A stretch of 64,000 nucleotides of DNA from Chersky-840 sp963794615 (lineage in GTDB: Bacteria > Actinomycetota > Acidimicrobiia > Acidimicrobiales > UBA8190). The position numbers and the translations under genes were made by a program. Each line of letters starts with the position of its first letter. Position 1 is the first letter of the stretch. Below the pieces are notes generated by a model. That model worked only from the letters and a program-made list of their open reading frames with translations. It did not search any database and had not been told where the DNA came from. Below, in pieces: positions 37,354-44,873 of this stretch. Location: contig CAWCEP010000006.1 in NCBI GenBank assembly GCA_963794615.1, positions 434,001 to 498,000 of the forward strand. Reading direction: 5' to 3'.

Positions 37354-38817
37354 TCATGTGGTCGGTGCGGCGAACTGGAGGATGGTCTTCGGCCGGGTGA
37401 AGGCCAGCATGCCTTCGGGGCCGAGCTCGAGCCCGTAGCCCGACTGCTTCCATCCCCCGAAGGGGGCTCGGTGGTCCATCGCCGCGGTGCCGTGGTTGTT
37501 CACGAACACGGTGCCGACCTCGAGTCGCTTCGCCGCGCTGGCCGCCAGGTCCTCGTCGGCGGTCCAGATGGACGCGCACAAGCCGTAGGGCGAGTCGTTG
37601 GCGCGACGCACGGCGTCGTCGACGTCGGAATAGCCCATGACCGGGAGCGCCGGCGCGAACTGCTCCTCGCACACGATCTGGGCGTCGTCGGGTGCGCCTT
37701 CGACGATGGCGGGCGACACCAGATAACCACCGGCGCCGGCGTCCTCCTCGCGCACGCGGGCGGGACGGTGAACTCGGGCACCGAGGGCGGCGGCCTCTTC
37801 CAACATGTCCTCGACGCGATCGCGCGCCGCGGGCCGGTGCACCGGCCCCATCGTCACCTCGGGCTCGAGCCCGTCGCCGACGACCTCGGCGCCGACCCGG
37901 GCCACGAGGGCGTCGACCATGGCCCGCACCTTGTCGTGGGGGACGTAGAGGCGCTTGATGGCCATGCACACCTGGCCCGAAGTGATGAACGTGGCCCCGG
38001 CCAGCTTGTCGGCCAGCGCGTCGTCGATGTCGGTGTCCGGGGCCACGATGGCGGCATCGTTGCCGCCGAGCTCGAGCACGACGGGCCGCACCGCCCCCGA
38101 CGCCGCCGCCATGACGGCCCGGCCGGTGGGAACCCCTCCCGTGAACGACACCATGTCCACACCGGGGTGGGCCACGAGCATCTCGCCGATCCCCGCCCCC
38201 GGCCCGTTGACGGCGTTCACCACGCCGTGCGGCAGGGCATCGGCCAACGCGGCGGCCACGGCCAGCACCGCACCGGGGCAGGTGGGCGGGGTCTTCACCA
38301 CGACGGTGTTGCCGGCGAGCAGCGCGGGCAACACCTTGTTCCCGAACACCGAGACCGGCCAATTGAACGGCAGCAACGCGGCGACGACGCCGAAGGGCTC
38401 GTGCCCGACGCTTGTGGTGCGACCACCCCCCGTCATCGACCGGGTGGCGAGGGCCTCATCGACCAGGGGGGCGAAGGCCCCGGCCATCCCCCCGATGGTG
38501 CCGGAGTCGAACTGCGCCTCCCACAGCACCTTGCCGTGCTCGCGGGTCAAGAACGTGGCCAGGTCCTGGGCCTCGACGGCGGCCCCCGCCGCGGAGGCCG
38601 CCTTGGCCACGAGCTCGGCCCGCTCCTCGTAGGCCATGGCCGCCCAGGCCGGGAAGGCGGCCCGGGCCGCCGCCACCGCCCGGTCCAACTGCGCCGGGGA
38701 AGCCGACGGGGCGTCGAACACCACCTCGGCGGGTCGGACCGGGTTGGTCACCGGATACGTCCCCGACTCCCCGGGCACCACCGCGCCGTCGATCACGAGC
38801 CCGATCGCATCGCCCAC
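37354..38817 (-). CDS. NAD(P)-dependent aldehyde dehydrogenase
   Basis: A 487-residue aldehyde dehydrogenase. LLPFNWPVSVFGNKVLPALL (cofactor site), FTGGVPTGRAVM, the general-base Glu in VLELGGNDAAIV, the nucleophilic Cys in TSGQVCMAIKR, and EEQFAPALPVMGY are all present. GTG 38817 was chosen because GGAGGAGG lies just upstream; the operator arm overlaps that ribosome-binding site, so repressor binding would block both transcription and initiation. It leads the minus-strand arm of the divergon and probably oxidises an aldehyde produced by the alcohol dehydrogenase. Confidence 0.9.
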   Translation of the reverse strand: MGDAIGLVIDGAVVPGESGTYPVTNPVRPAEVVFDAPSASPAQLDRAVAAARAAFPAWAAMAYEERAELVAKAASAAGAAVEAQDLATFLTREHGKVLWEAQFDSGTIGGMAGAFAPLVDEALATRSMTGGGRTTSVGHEPFGVVAALLPFNWPVSVFGNKVLPALLAGNTVVVKTPPTCPGAVLAVAAALADALPHGVVNAVNGPGAGIGEMLVAHPGVDMVSFTGGVPTGRAVMAAASGAVRPVVLELGGNDAAIVAPDTDIDDALADKLAGATFITSGQVCMAIKRLYVPHDKVRAMVDALVARVGAEVVGDGLEPEVTMGPVHRPAARDRVEDMLEEAAALGARVHRPARVREEDAGAGGYLVSPAIVEGAPDDAQIVCEEQFAPALPVMGYSDVDDAVRRANDSPYGLCASIWTADEDLAASAAKRLEVGTVFVNNHGTAAMDHRAPFGGWKQSGYGLELGPEGMLAFTRPKTILQFAAPTT

Positions 38818-38829
38818 TGTCGCCCTCCT

Positions 38830-38850
38830 CCGGAGAATGCCGTTCTCCGG
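38830..38850. promoter_or_regulatory. TetR operator of the aldehyde dehydrogenase divergon
   Basis: Inverted repeat with 8-bp arms: CCGGAGAA (38830-38837) and TTCTCCGG (38843-38850), spacer TGCCG. A further half-site TTCTC lies at 38867-38871 beside the TetR start codon. It sits between divergent aldehyde dehydrogenase and TetR genes, the usual place for an autoregulated TetR operator. Confidence 0.7.
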
Positions 38851-38872
38851 CGGATGATAGTTTCCGTTCTCG

Positions 38873-39550
38873 ATGGCGTCAGGGGCGCGAGACACGGTGG
38901 GCGCCGAGCCACCGGCGAGCACGGTCCGGACGAGACGCGCCGAGGTGCGCTCGTTGCCCGATGCCCGCAGCCGCCGGGTCGAGGTCACGAGCCGACTGGT
39001 GGAATCGGCCCGAGGGCTCGTGTGGGACGCCGGTGGGCCCACCTTCACCGTGAACCAGGTGGTGACGGCGGCGGGCACGTCGCTCAAGAGCTTCTACCGG
39101 TGCTTCGCCGGCAAGGACGAATTGCTCGTGGCCCTGTTCGAGGACGACGCCCGGCGCGGCGCCGACGCCTTGTCGTCGATGGTCGACACCGAAGCCGAGC
39201 CCCTCGAGCGGCTGCGGGTCGTAGTCGTCGGGCTGTTCCGGTTCCTCACCGTCGAGGGACGCCTGCCCTATGCCGCCGCCCTCGTGCGTGAGCACCTGCG
39301 GCTCGCCGAGTCCCATCCCGACCAATTGCGAGGCGTCCTCCATCCCTTCGTGGCGGTGTTCGAGGACGCCGTGGCGGCCGCCCAACACTGTGGGGCGGTG
39401 CGGGCCGGGGATCCCCGGCGCGATGCGCGCACCTTGTTCCATCTGGTGCTGTCGCACCTCCACGCCCTCATCTGCCACCAGATCGAGGAGCCTCCCACCG
39501 AGGTCGCCGAGGAGCTGTGGGCCTTCTGCGCGGCGGCACTCCGGCCGTGA
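38873..39550 (+). CDS. TetR-family regulator of the divergon
   Basis: A 225-residue TetR protein: helix-turn-helix in FTVNQVVTAAGTSLKSFYRC followed by FAGKDELLVALFEDDARRGA, then a helical sensor domain. A basic N-terminus of ~35 residues precedes it. TAGTTT at 38858-38863 lies nine bases before ATG 38873, so the message is probably leaderless. It is the first gene of the plus-strand arm and overlaps the next by GTGA. It likely represses both arms through the 38830-38850 palindrome and is relieved by a pathway intermediate. Confidence 0.88.
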   Translation: MASGARDTVGAEPPASTVRTRRAEVRSLPDARSRRVEVTSRLVESARGLVWDAGGPTFTVNQVVTAAGTSLKSFYRCFAGKDELLVALFEDDARRGADALSSMVDTEAEPLERLRVVVVGLFRFLTVEGRLPYAAALVREHLRLAESHPDQLRGVLHPFVAVFEDAVAAAQHCGAVRAGDPRRDARTLFHLVLSHLHALICHQIEEPPTEVAEELWAFCAAALRP

Positions 39551-40785
39551 ACGCGTCCGACGGCGTCCTGCTCCCCGATCCGGCCCCCCGTCCCATCCGG
39601 GTGCCGGTGATCTCGGTGGACGACCACCTGATCGAGCCGCCCGACATGTTCGAGGGCCGCATGCCCGCCCGCCTCGCCGAGCGCGCCCCGCGCATCATCG
39701 AGCGCGAGGACGGCGTGCAGTACTGGCTGTACGAGGACCGCACCTATCCCAATGTCGGGCTCAACGCCGTGGCGGGTCGGCGCCGCGACACCTGGAGCAT
39801 GGACCCGTCTCGCTTCGACGAGATGCGACCCGGTTGCTACGACATCGACGCCCGGATCGGTGACATGGACATCAACGGGGTGTGGGCGTCGCTGTGCTTC
39901 CCGTCCCTGGTGGCCGGCTTCTGCGGCTCGGTCTTCTCGCGCTCGGAGGACCCCGAGCTCGGCCTGGCCTGCCTGCGCGCCTGGAACGACTGGCACGCCG
40001 AGGTATGGGCCGGCACCTATCCCGAGCGCATCATCGCTCTGCAGCTCCCGTGGCTGGTCGACGTCGACGTCGCCACCGCCGAGATCCGTCGCAACGCGGC
40101 GCTGGGGTTCAAGGCGGTGAGCTTCCCGGAATTCCCGGCTCGGCTGGGCGTGCCCTCGATCTTCTCGGGGGCCTGGGACCCGTTCTTCGCGGCATGCGAA
40201 GAGACGTCGACCGTCGTCTGCCTCCACACCGGCGCGTCGGGGTGGGCCCCGCTGCCCTCCCCGGACCCGCCCTTCGAGCTCTTCCCGACGCTCTTCCCCG
40301 TCAACGCGCTGCTGGCGGCGGCCGAGTGGCTGTGGTCGGGCGTGCCGCTTCGCTTCCCCGATCTGGCCATCGCCATGTCCGAAGGAGGGATCGGCTGGGT
40401 GCCGATGCTGCTCGACCGGGCCGACTACGTGCTCGAGCACTCGGCGTCGGGTTCGGAGAGCACGGCGTGGCCATCCGAGCTCCGCCCCAGCGAGGTGCTT
40501 CGTCGCAACTTCTGGTTCTGCACCATCGACGATCCGTCGACGATCGAGCTGCGTCACCGGATCGGTGTCGACCACATCATGGTGGAGAGCGATTACCCGC
40601 ACGCCGACTCGACCTGGCCCGATACCCAACTCTTCCTCGAGAAGACCCTGGGGCATCTCCCTGACGACGAGTTGCGCCTGATGGCGGCGGGCAACGCGGC
40701 CCGACTGTTCCGCCACCCCATGCCCCCGGCCGACGATTGGCGCCAACCGACACGGCAGGGGGCCGCACCCGGTCAGGTGCCGTGA
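39547..40785 (+). CDS. metal-dependent amidohydrolase (PF04909/ACMSD-like) no. 3
   Basis: A 412-residue TIM-barrel enzyme. VPVISVDDHLIEPPDMFEG (metal site), YDIDARIGDMDINGVWASLC, ALGFKAVSFPEFPARLG, the His in STVVCLHTGASGWAPLP, IAMSEGGIGWVPMLLDRADY and the C-terminal MVESDYPHADSTWPD. This branch is longer than nos. 1 and 2 and has Glu instead of Ala or Gly before SDYPH. GTG 39547 overlaps the TetR stop, and the gene overlaps the next by GTGA. Confidence 0.85.
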   Translation: MNASDGVLLPDPAPRPIRVPVISVDDHLIEPPDMFEGRMPARLAERAPRIIEREDGVQYWLYEDRTYPNVGLNAVAGRRRDTWSMDPSRFDEMRPGCYDIDARIGDMDINGVWASLCFPSLVAGFCGSVFSRSEDPELGLACLRAWNDWHAEVWAGTYPERIIALQLPWLVDVDVATAEIRRNAALGFKAVSFPEFPARLGVPSIFSGAWDPFFAACEETSTVVCLHTGASGWAPLPSPDPPFELFPTLFPVNALLAAAEWLWSGVPLRFPDLAIAMSEGGIGWVPMLLDRADYVLEHSASGSESTAWPSELRPSEVLRRNFWFCTIDDPSTIELRHRIGVDHIMVESDYPHADSTWPDTQLFLEKTLGHLPDDELRLMAAGNAARLFRHPMPPADDWRQPTRQGAAPGQVP

Positions 40786-41909
40786 CGGCGCCACGCGACC
40801 TGGTCGTCGACGCCGACGGCCATGTGGTCGAGCCCCGCCAGGCCTGGGCGACGGTCCCCGAGCCGTACCGGCCCGTGATCACCGGTGACGCCCATGGCTA
40901 CGAGCACGTCGTGGTGGACGGCATCGAGATCCTGGCCGTGCCCCTCGGCACCTTGGCCACACCGGGCGGGCGCTTCTCGGACCCGTCGACCTTCCTTCCC
41001 CTCGACCAGGCCCACGCCGGAGGCTCGGACCCCTCGGCGCGTTTGGTCGACATGGACACCGAGGGCATCGACCAGGCGGTGCTGTTCCCCTCCATCGGGC
41101 TGTACTTCTGGGCCTTGCACGATGGGCGGGCCGCCACGGCCATCGCGCGCGCCTACAACGACTGGCTGGCCTCGTACTGCGCCGCCGACACCACCCGGCT
41201 CTTCGGGGCGGCCATGATCCCGATGCAGGACCCCGCCGCGGCGGTGGCCGAGCTGCACCGGGCGCGCCGCGAGCTCGGCTTCGTGGCCGCCTTCGTCCGG
41301 CCCAACCCTTGCTGCGGCCGGTCGCTGTCGGACCGGGCCTACGAGCCGGTGTGGGAGGCCGCCGAAGAAAGTGACATGACCGTGGCCGTCCACGAGGGCA
41401 GCTCGGTGATCGTCCCCACCCTCGGCTCCGACCGCCCCTTCAACCCCCTGGTGCTCCACGCCGTCTCGCACAGCTTCGAGGAGATGCTGGCGTGCGCGCA
41501 GCTCATCGCCTTCGGTGTCCTCGAACGGCACCCGTCGCTCCGGGTGGTCTTCTTGGAGTCGAGTGGCGGGTGGGCGCCGTTCTGGTTGGAGCGCCTCGAC
41601 GAGCAGGCCGAGAGCTTCGGCGGCTTCTGCCCCGAGCTGGTCCGCACACCGAGTGAGTACTTCGCCCGCCAGTGCTGGATCAGCTACGAGATCGACGAGC
41701 GCACCCTTCCCGCCCTGGCCCCGTTCATCGGGGAGGAGCGCATCGTGTGGGGATCGGACTACCCCCACCACGACGCCACGTTCCCCGGGGCCGTGGACGC
41801 GCTGCGCCGGACCATGGCCCCCCTGGCGCCGGCGGTACAGGCCAAGATCCTGGGGACGAACGCGGCGACGCTCTACGGCCTGCCCCCTCGCCGACCGCCC
41901 GTGCCGTAG
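40782..41909 (+). CDS. metal-dependent amidohydrolase (PF04909/ACMSD-like) no. 4
   Basis: A 375-residue paralogue closest in motif wording to no. 1: LVVDADGHVVEPRQAW, ARLVDMDTEGIDQAVLFPS, FVRPNPCCGRSLSDRAYEPV, MTVAVHEGSSVIVPTLG, LRVVFLESSGGWAPFWLERL and VWGSDYPHHDATFPGAVDAL. The shared LVDMDTxGIDQAVL block suggests nos. 1 and 4 arose by duplication and now sit on opposite arms of the divergon. It overlaps the preceding gene by GTGA and is two bases from the ligase. Confidence 0.85.
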   Translation: MTAPRDLVVDADGHVVEPRQAWATVPEPYRPVITGDAHGYEHVVVDGIEILAVPLGTLATPGGRFSDPSTFLPLDQAHAGGSDPSARLVDMDTEGIDQAVLFPSIGLYFWALHDGRAATAIARAYNDWLASYCAADTTRLFGAAMIPMQDPAAAVAELHRARRELGFVAAFVRPNPCCGRSLSDRAYEPVWEAAEESDMTVAVHEGSSVIVPTLGSDRPFNPLVLHAVSHSFEEMLACAQLIAFGVLERHPSLRVVFLESSGGWAPFWLERLDEQAESFGGFCPELVRTPSEYFARQCWISYEIDERTLPALAPFIGEERIVWGSDYPHHDATFPGAVDALRRTMAPLAPAVQAKILGTNAATLYGLPPRRPPVP

Positions 41910-41911
41910 CC

Positions 41912-43486
41912 GTGCTGGCCGACGTCATACGCGAGGCGGCAGCCCGCTACGGCAACACCCCGCTCTACGTCAGCCCGGACGGCAGCGAGCTCTCCTACGC
42001 CGCGCTCGACCAACTCTCCGACGAGGTCGCCCCCGGCCTCCGGGCCCGCGGGGTGGGCGCCGACGACGTCGTCGCCCTCGTGCTCCCCTCGGGGCCGGCC
42101 TACGCCGTGGTCTACGCGGCGGCGGCCAAGATCGGTGCCATCACGGCCGGGGTCAACGACCGGTTGTCGCCGCCCGAACGGCGCCGGTGTCTGGCCGTGG
42201 CCCGCCCCCGGCTCGTGGTCACCTCGACAGCGCTCGCGCTCGACACCGCCGTCGCCGACGTGGCCGAGGTGGACGACATCGTCGAGGTCGAGGTCGGGCC
42301 CGACGCCGGTTCCCTGCTGGGTGTCCTGCGCGCCCGGCGCGCCCGGCGCGCCGTCGGCGCGGTCCCATCGGTCTCGGTCACGGACACGGACACGCACTTC
42401 GACCCGAACCCGGACCGACCGGTGGCGGTGGTGTTCACGTCGGGCACCACGGGAGAGCCCAAGGGGGCGGTGTTCACCTGGCGCCAGCTCGAGGCCATCG
42501 GCGACATCGACGGCGGAGGCCGCTGGGGCGGCGGCGGCCGGGGGCTGTCGTCGACGTCCTTCGCCCATCTCGGCTACATGACCAAGATGCCCCAGGCCCT
42601 GCGCGGGGGCGGGACGACGTTCATCATGGGCCGGTGGTCGGCGGGCGACGCGCTCGAGATGGTCGAGCGCCACCGCATCACCTCGCTCGGGGGCATCCCC
42701 ACCCAGGTGGCGCTCATGCTCCGCCACGACCGCTTCGAGTCCACCGACACGAGCAGCGTGCGGATGATCGCCATGGGAGGCGGGCCGTCGACCGCGGCGC
42801 TGGTGCGCGAGGCACGCGATCGTTTCGGCGTGCCGGTAGTGGTCCGCTACACCTGCACCGAGGCCGGCGTCGGGGTGGGCACGGCCCCCGACGACCCTCC
42901 CGAGGACGCCGAGGAGAGCGTGGGGAAGGCCCGCAAGGGCGTCGAGCTCACGGTCCGCGCCGACGACGACCGATCTCTCCCGGTGGGAGAGCTCGGCCAC
43001 GTGTGTCTGCGCTCACCGGCCGTCATGCACGGCTACTGGCGAGACCCCGACGCGACCGCCGCGGTGTTCACGGCCGACGGCGCCGTGCGCACCGGCGATC
43101 TCGGGTTCATCGACGAGCGGGGCCGGCTGCACCTGTCGGGTCGCTCCAAGGAGATGTACGTGCGCGGCGGCTACAACGTGTACCCCCTCGAGGTCGAGAA
43201 CGTCCTCGCCGACCACCCGGGCGTGGCCCACGTGGCGGTGATCCCGCGTCTCGACGCCGTCATGGGCGAGATCGGGGTGGCCGTGGTGGTGGCGCGATCG
43301 GGTGGCGCGCCCTCGCTCGAGGCGCTGCGCGACCATGGCCGGGGGCGACTGGCTGCCTACAAGCTGCCCGAGGCCGTCGTCGTCATCGACGAGCTGCCCC
43401 GGACCGCCATGGAGAAGGTCGACCGCAAGGCGCTCGGGGCGATCGTCGCCGCTACCGAGCCGGCTCCACCTCGGCACCCGCGATGA
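41912..43486 (+). CDS. acyl-CoA ligase (AMP-forming) of the divergon
   Basis: A 524-residue ANL ligase with all core motifs: VVFTSGTTGEPKGAVFTW (phosphate loop with Lys), VRYTCTEAGVGVG, RTGDLGFIDERGRLHLSG, MYVRGGYNVYPLEVENVL and the catalytic Lys in LPRTAMEKVDRKALG. GTG 41912 is two bases after the amidohydrolase stop. It ends the plus-strand arm and overlaps the 3' end of the convergent SDR by 35 bases. It probably activates the acid formed by the dehydrogenases and amidohydrolases, feeding beta-oxidation. Confidence 0.9.
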   Translation: MLADVIREAAARYGNTPLYVSPDGSELSYAALDQLSDEVAPGLRARGVGADDVVALVLPSGPAYAVVYAAAAKIGAITAGVNDRLSPPERRRCLAVARPRLVVTSTALALDTAVADVAEVDDIVEVEVGPDAGSLLGVLRARRARRAVGAVPSVSVTDTDTHFDPNPDRPVAVVFTSGTTGEPKGAVFTWRQLEAIGDIDGGGRWGGGGRGLSSTSFAHLGYMTKMPQALRGGGTTFIMGRWSAGDALEMVERHRITSLGGIPTQVALMLRHDRFESTDTSSVRMIAMGGGPSTAALVREARDRFGVPVVVRYTCTEAGVGVGTAPDDPPEDAEESVGKARKGVELTVRADDDRSLPVGELGHVCLRSPAVMHGYWRDPDATAAVFTADGAVRTGDLGFIDERGRLHLSGRSKEMYVRGGYNVYPLEVENVLADHPGVAHVAVIPRLDAVMGEIGVAVVVARSGGAPSLEALRDHGRGRLAAYKLPEAVVVIDELPRTAMEKVDRKALGAIVAATEPAPPRHPR

Positions 43487-44210
43487 GCAGGTCGTCGGGT
43501 GTGGACGGGTCGAGCACGGCGGCCACGATGGCGTCGGCCATCTCGTCGCACTGCAACACCTCGTAGCGCAGCAGGCCGTCGGCGACCCACTGCTCGAAGG
43601 CGGGTCCGGCCACGTCCGGGTCCCAGTTGTCGGCGAACGACGACGCCGTGTTGCCCACCGCCACGCACAGGACCCGGAGGTAGGGCTCCTCGGACCGAAG
43701 GGCGCGCGCCAGCTCGGCCAGCGCCGCCTTCGTCGTGCCGTACACGCCGAGCCACGGCCACGGGTTTCCCATCGAGTGGGTGGTCACCACCACGACGGGG
43801 TCCGCGGCGGCGCGCAGGTGCTCCAGCGCGCTGCGAACGACCACGGCCGCGCCCACCAGGTTGGTGGCCAGCATCTCGTGCCACAGCGAGGGCGGCGCGT
43901 CGGCCACCCGCACGAGCGGAGAGCTCCCCGACAGGTAGAGCACGACGTCGATCCCACCCATCCACTGCGCGGCCTCCGCCACCAGGCGCGCCCCGTCGGC
44001 CTCCTCGGTCACGTCACAGCGCCACGCCCGGGCCTCGCCCCCGGCGTCCCGGATCTCCTCGGCGGCCGCCTCGACCAGATCCAGGCGGCGCGCCGCCAGC
44101 GCCACCCGGGCCCCGGCCGCCCCGGCGGTGGCGGCTAGGGCGCGCCCGATCCCCGACGACGCCCCCACGATCAGTACCCGGCGACCCTCGAGGCTGGCAG
44201 GCGGCGTCAC
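43452..44210 (-). CDS. short-chain dehydrogenase/reductase
   Basis: A 252-residue SDR. VLIVGASSGIGRALAATAG is the cofactor loop and ALAARRLDLVEAAAEEI has the Arg expected for NADP(H). The usual NNAG is YLSGSSPLV; TTHSMGNPWPWLGVYGTTKA supplies Ser and YxxxK. GTG 44210 has GGAGG about eight bases upstream. It diverges from the DUF35-aldolase unit across a CTGAC-N6-GTCAG operator, so it is probably the oxidoreductase of that part of the regulon. Confidence 0.85.
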   Translation of the reverse strand: MTPPASLEGRRVLIVGASSGIGRALAATAGAAGARVALAARRLDLVEAAAEEIRDAGGEARAWRCDVTEEADGARLVAEAAQWMGGIDVVLYLSGSSPLVRVADAPPSLWHEMLATNLVGAAVVVRSALEHLRAAADPVVVVTTHSMGNPWPWLGVYGTTKAALAELARALRSEEPYLRVLCVAVGNTASSFADNWDPDVAGPAFEQWVADGLLRYEVLQCDEMADAIVAAVLDPSTPDDLLIAGAEVEPAR

Positions 44211-44269
44211 GGTGCGGACCTCCTCCGGTCGAGCCCGGCTTCCCGGGGGCCGAGCGTAGCGCCGCGAGT

Positions 44270-44285
44270 CTGACAGCGCCGTCAG
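44270..44285. promoter_or_regulatory. CTGAC-N6-GTCAG operator, SDR / DUF35-aldolase
   Basis: CTGACAGCGCCGTCAG, perfect five-base arms, between divergent genes; 17 bases upstream of a TAGCAT element on the plus strand. Confidence 0.7.
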
Positions 44286-44302
44286 GTTCGTCCCCCGTGG
44301 CG

Positions 44303-44308
44303 TAGCAT
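44303..44308 (+). promoter_or_regulatory. -10 element upstream of the DUF35-aldolase unit
   Basis: TAGCAT, eight bases before GTG 44317. The same spacing is seen at other leaderless starts in the window, which is why the short ORF from 44317 is noted. Confidence 0.45.
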
Positions 44309-44316
44309 CTCGGCCC

Positions 44317-44439
44317 GTGACCCGCCGCCACCATCGACCGACCCGGAGTGCACGGTGGAGTGCACGGTGGAGTGCACGGTGGAGTGCACGGTCGAGGGAA
44401 CGGTGGAGGGCGCGGTGCGACCCGGCGCGGCGCGCATGA
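44317..44439 (+). CDS. possible 40-codon leader ORF with SARW repeats
   Basis: Starts at a GTG placed like the leaderless starts elsewhere in the window and ends in a TGA that overlaps the DUF35 ATG as ATGA. Its product would be Arg-rich with four (R)SARW units encoded by the 12-bp tandem repeat. It may be a translated leader coupling expression to the repeat, the true N-terminus of DUF35 after a missed indel, or chance. Confidence 0.3.
   Translation: MTRRHHRPTRSARWSARWSARWSARSRERWRARCDPARRA
44345..44416 (+). repeat. 12-bp tandem repeat, four perfect and two degenerate units
   Basis: GGAGTGCACGGT is repeated perfectly four times (44345-44392), then two degenerate units follow to 44416. The array sits between the promoter and the DUF35 start. 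Copy-number change by slippage would keep all frames because the unit is 12 bases. Confidence 0.9.
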
Positions 44440-44873
44440 CGACATCGGGAACGGCGCGCGGCCCGGCCGTGCGCGTCCTGCCCCGCCTCGACGACACCAA
44501 CCGGTTCTTCTGGACATCGGGCCAGGACGGACGGTTGCGGTTTCTCCGTTGCCAGGCGTGCCGCCACTACGTCCACCCCCCCGTGCCCCGCTGCCCCTAC
44601 TGCCTCCAGGGACCTCTCGTTCCCGAGGCGGTCAGCGGCACCGGCGTGGTCCACTCCTTCACGGTGAACCACCAGCAGTGGATCCCCGGGTCCGACCCCT
44701 ACGTGATCGGGTTGGTGACGATCGCCGAGCAGGACGACGTCCGCCTGACGACCAACCTGGTCGACGTCGCACCCGACGACGTCCGCGTCGGCATGCCCGT
44801 GGAGGTCACCTTCGAACAGGCCGACGACGTCTGGTTGCCCCTGTTCTCACCGGCGACCGGGCCCCGGCCATGA
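44436..44873 (+). CDS. DUF35 zinc-ribbon/OB-fold protein (partner of the aldolase)
   Basis: A 145-residue DUF35 protein: DTNRFFWTSGQDGRLRFLRC, a zinc ribbon with CQAC and CPYC pairs, then the OB-fold (GTGVVHSFTVNHQQW, YVIGLVTIAEQDDVRLTTN). DUF35 proteins bind CoA-thioester substrates for their thiolase-fold partners. ATG 44436 was chosen because conservation starts there; a GTG at 44355 would add 27 residues of ECTV repeats from the tandem array. It overlaps the aldolase by ATGA, indicating a stoichiometric complex. Confidence 0.85.
   Translation: MTTSGTARGPAVRVLPRLDDTNRFFWTSGQDGRLRFLRCQACRHYVHPPVPRCPYCLQGPLVPEAVSGTGVVHSFTVNHQQWIPGSDPYVIGLVTIAEQDDVRLTTNLVDVAPDDVRVGMPVEVTFEQADDVWLPLFSPATGPRP

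Noticed and set aside
44345..44416. Possible short CRISPR array
   Set aside because: The 12-bp units are contiguous with no spacers, too short for CRISPR repeats, and no cas gene is present.
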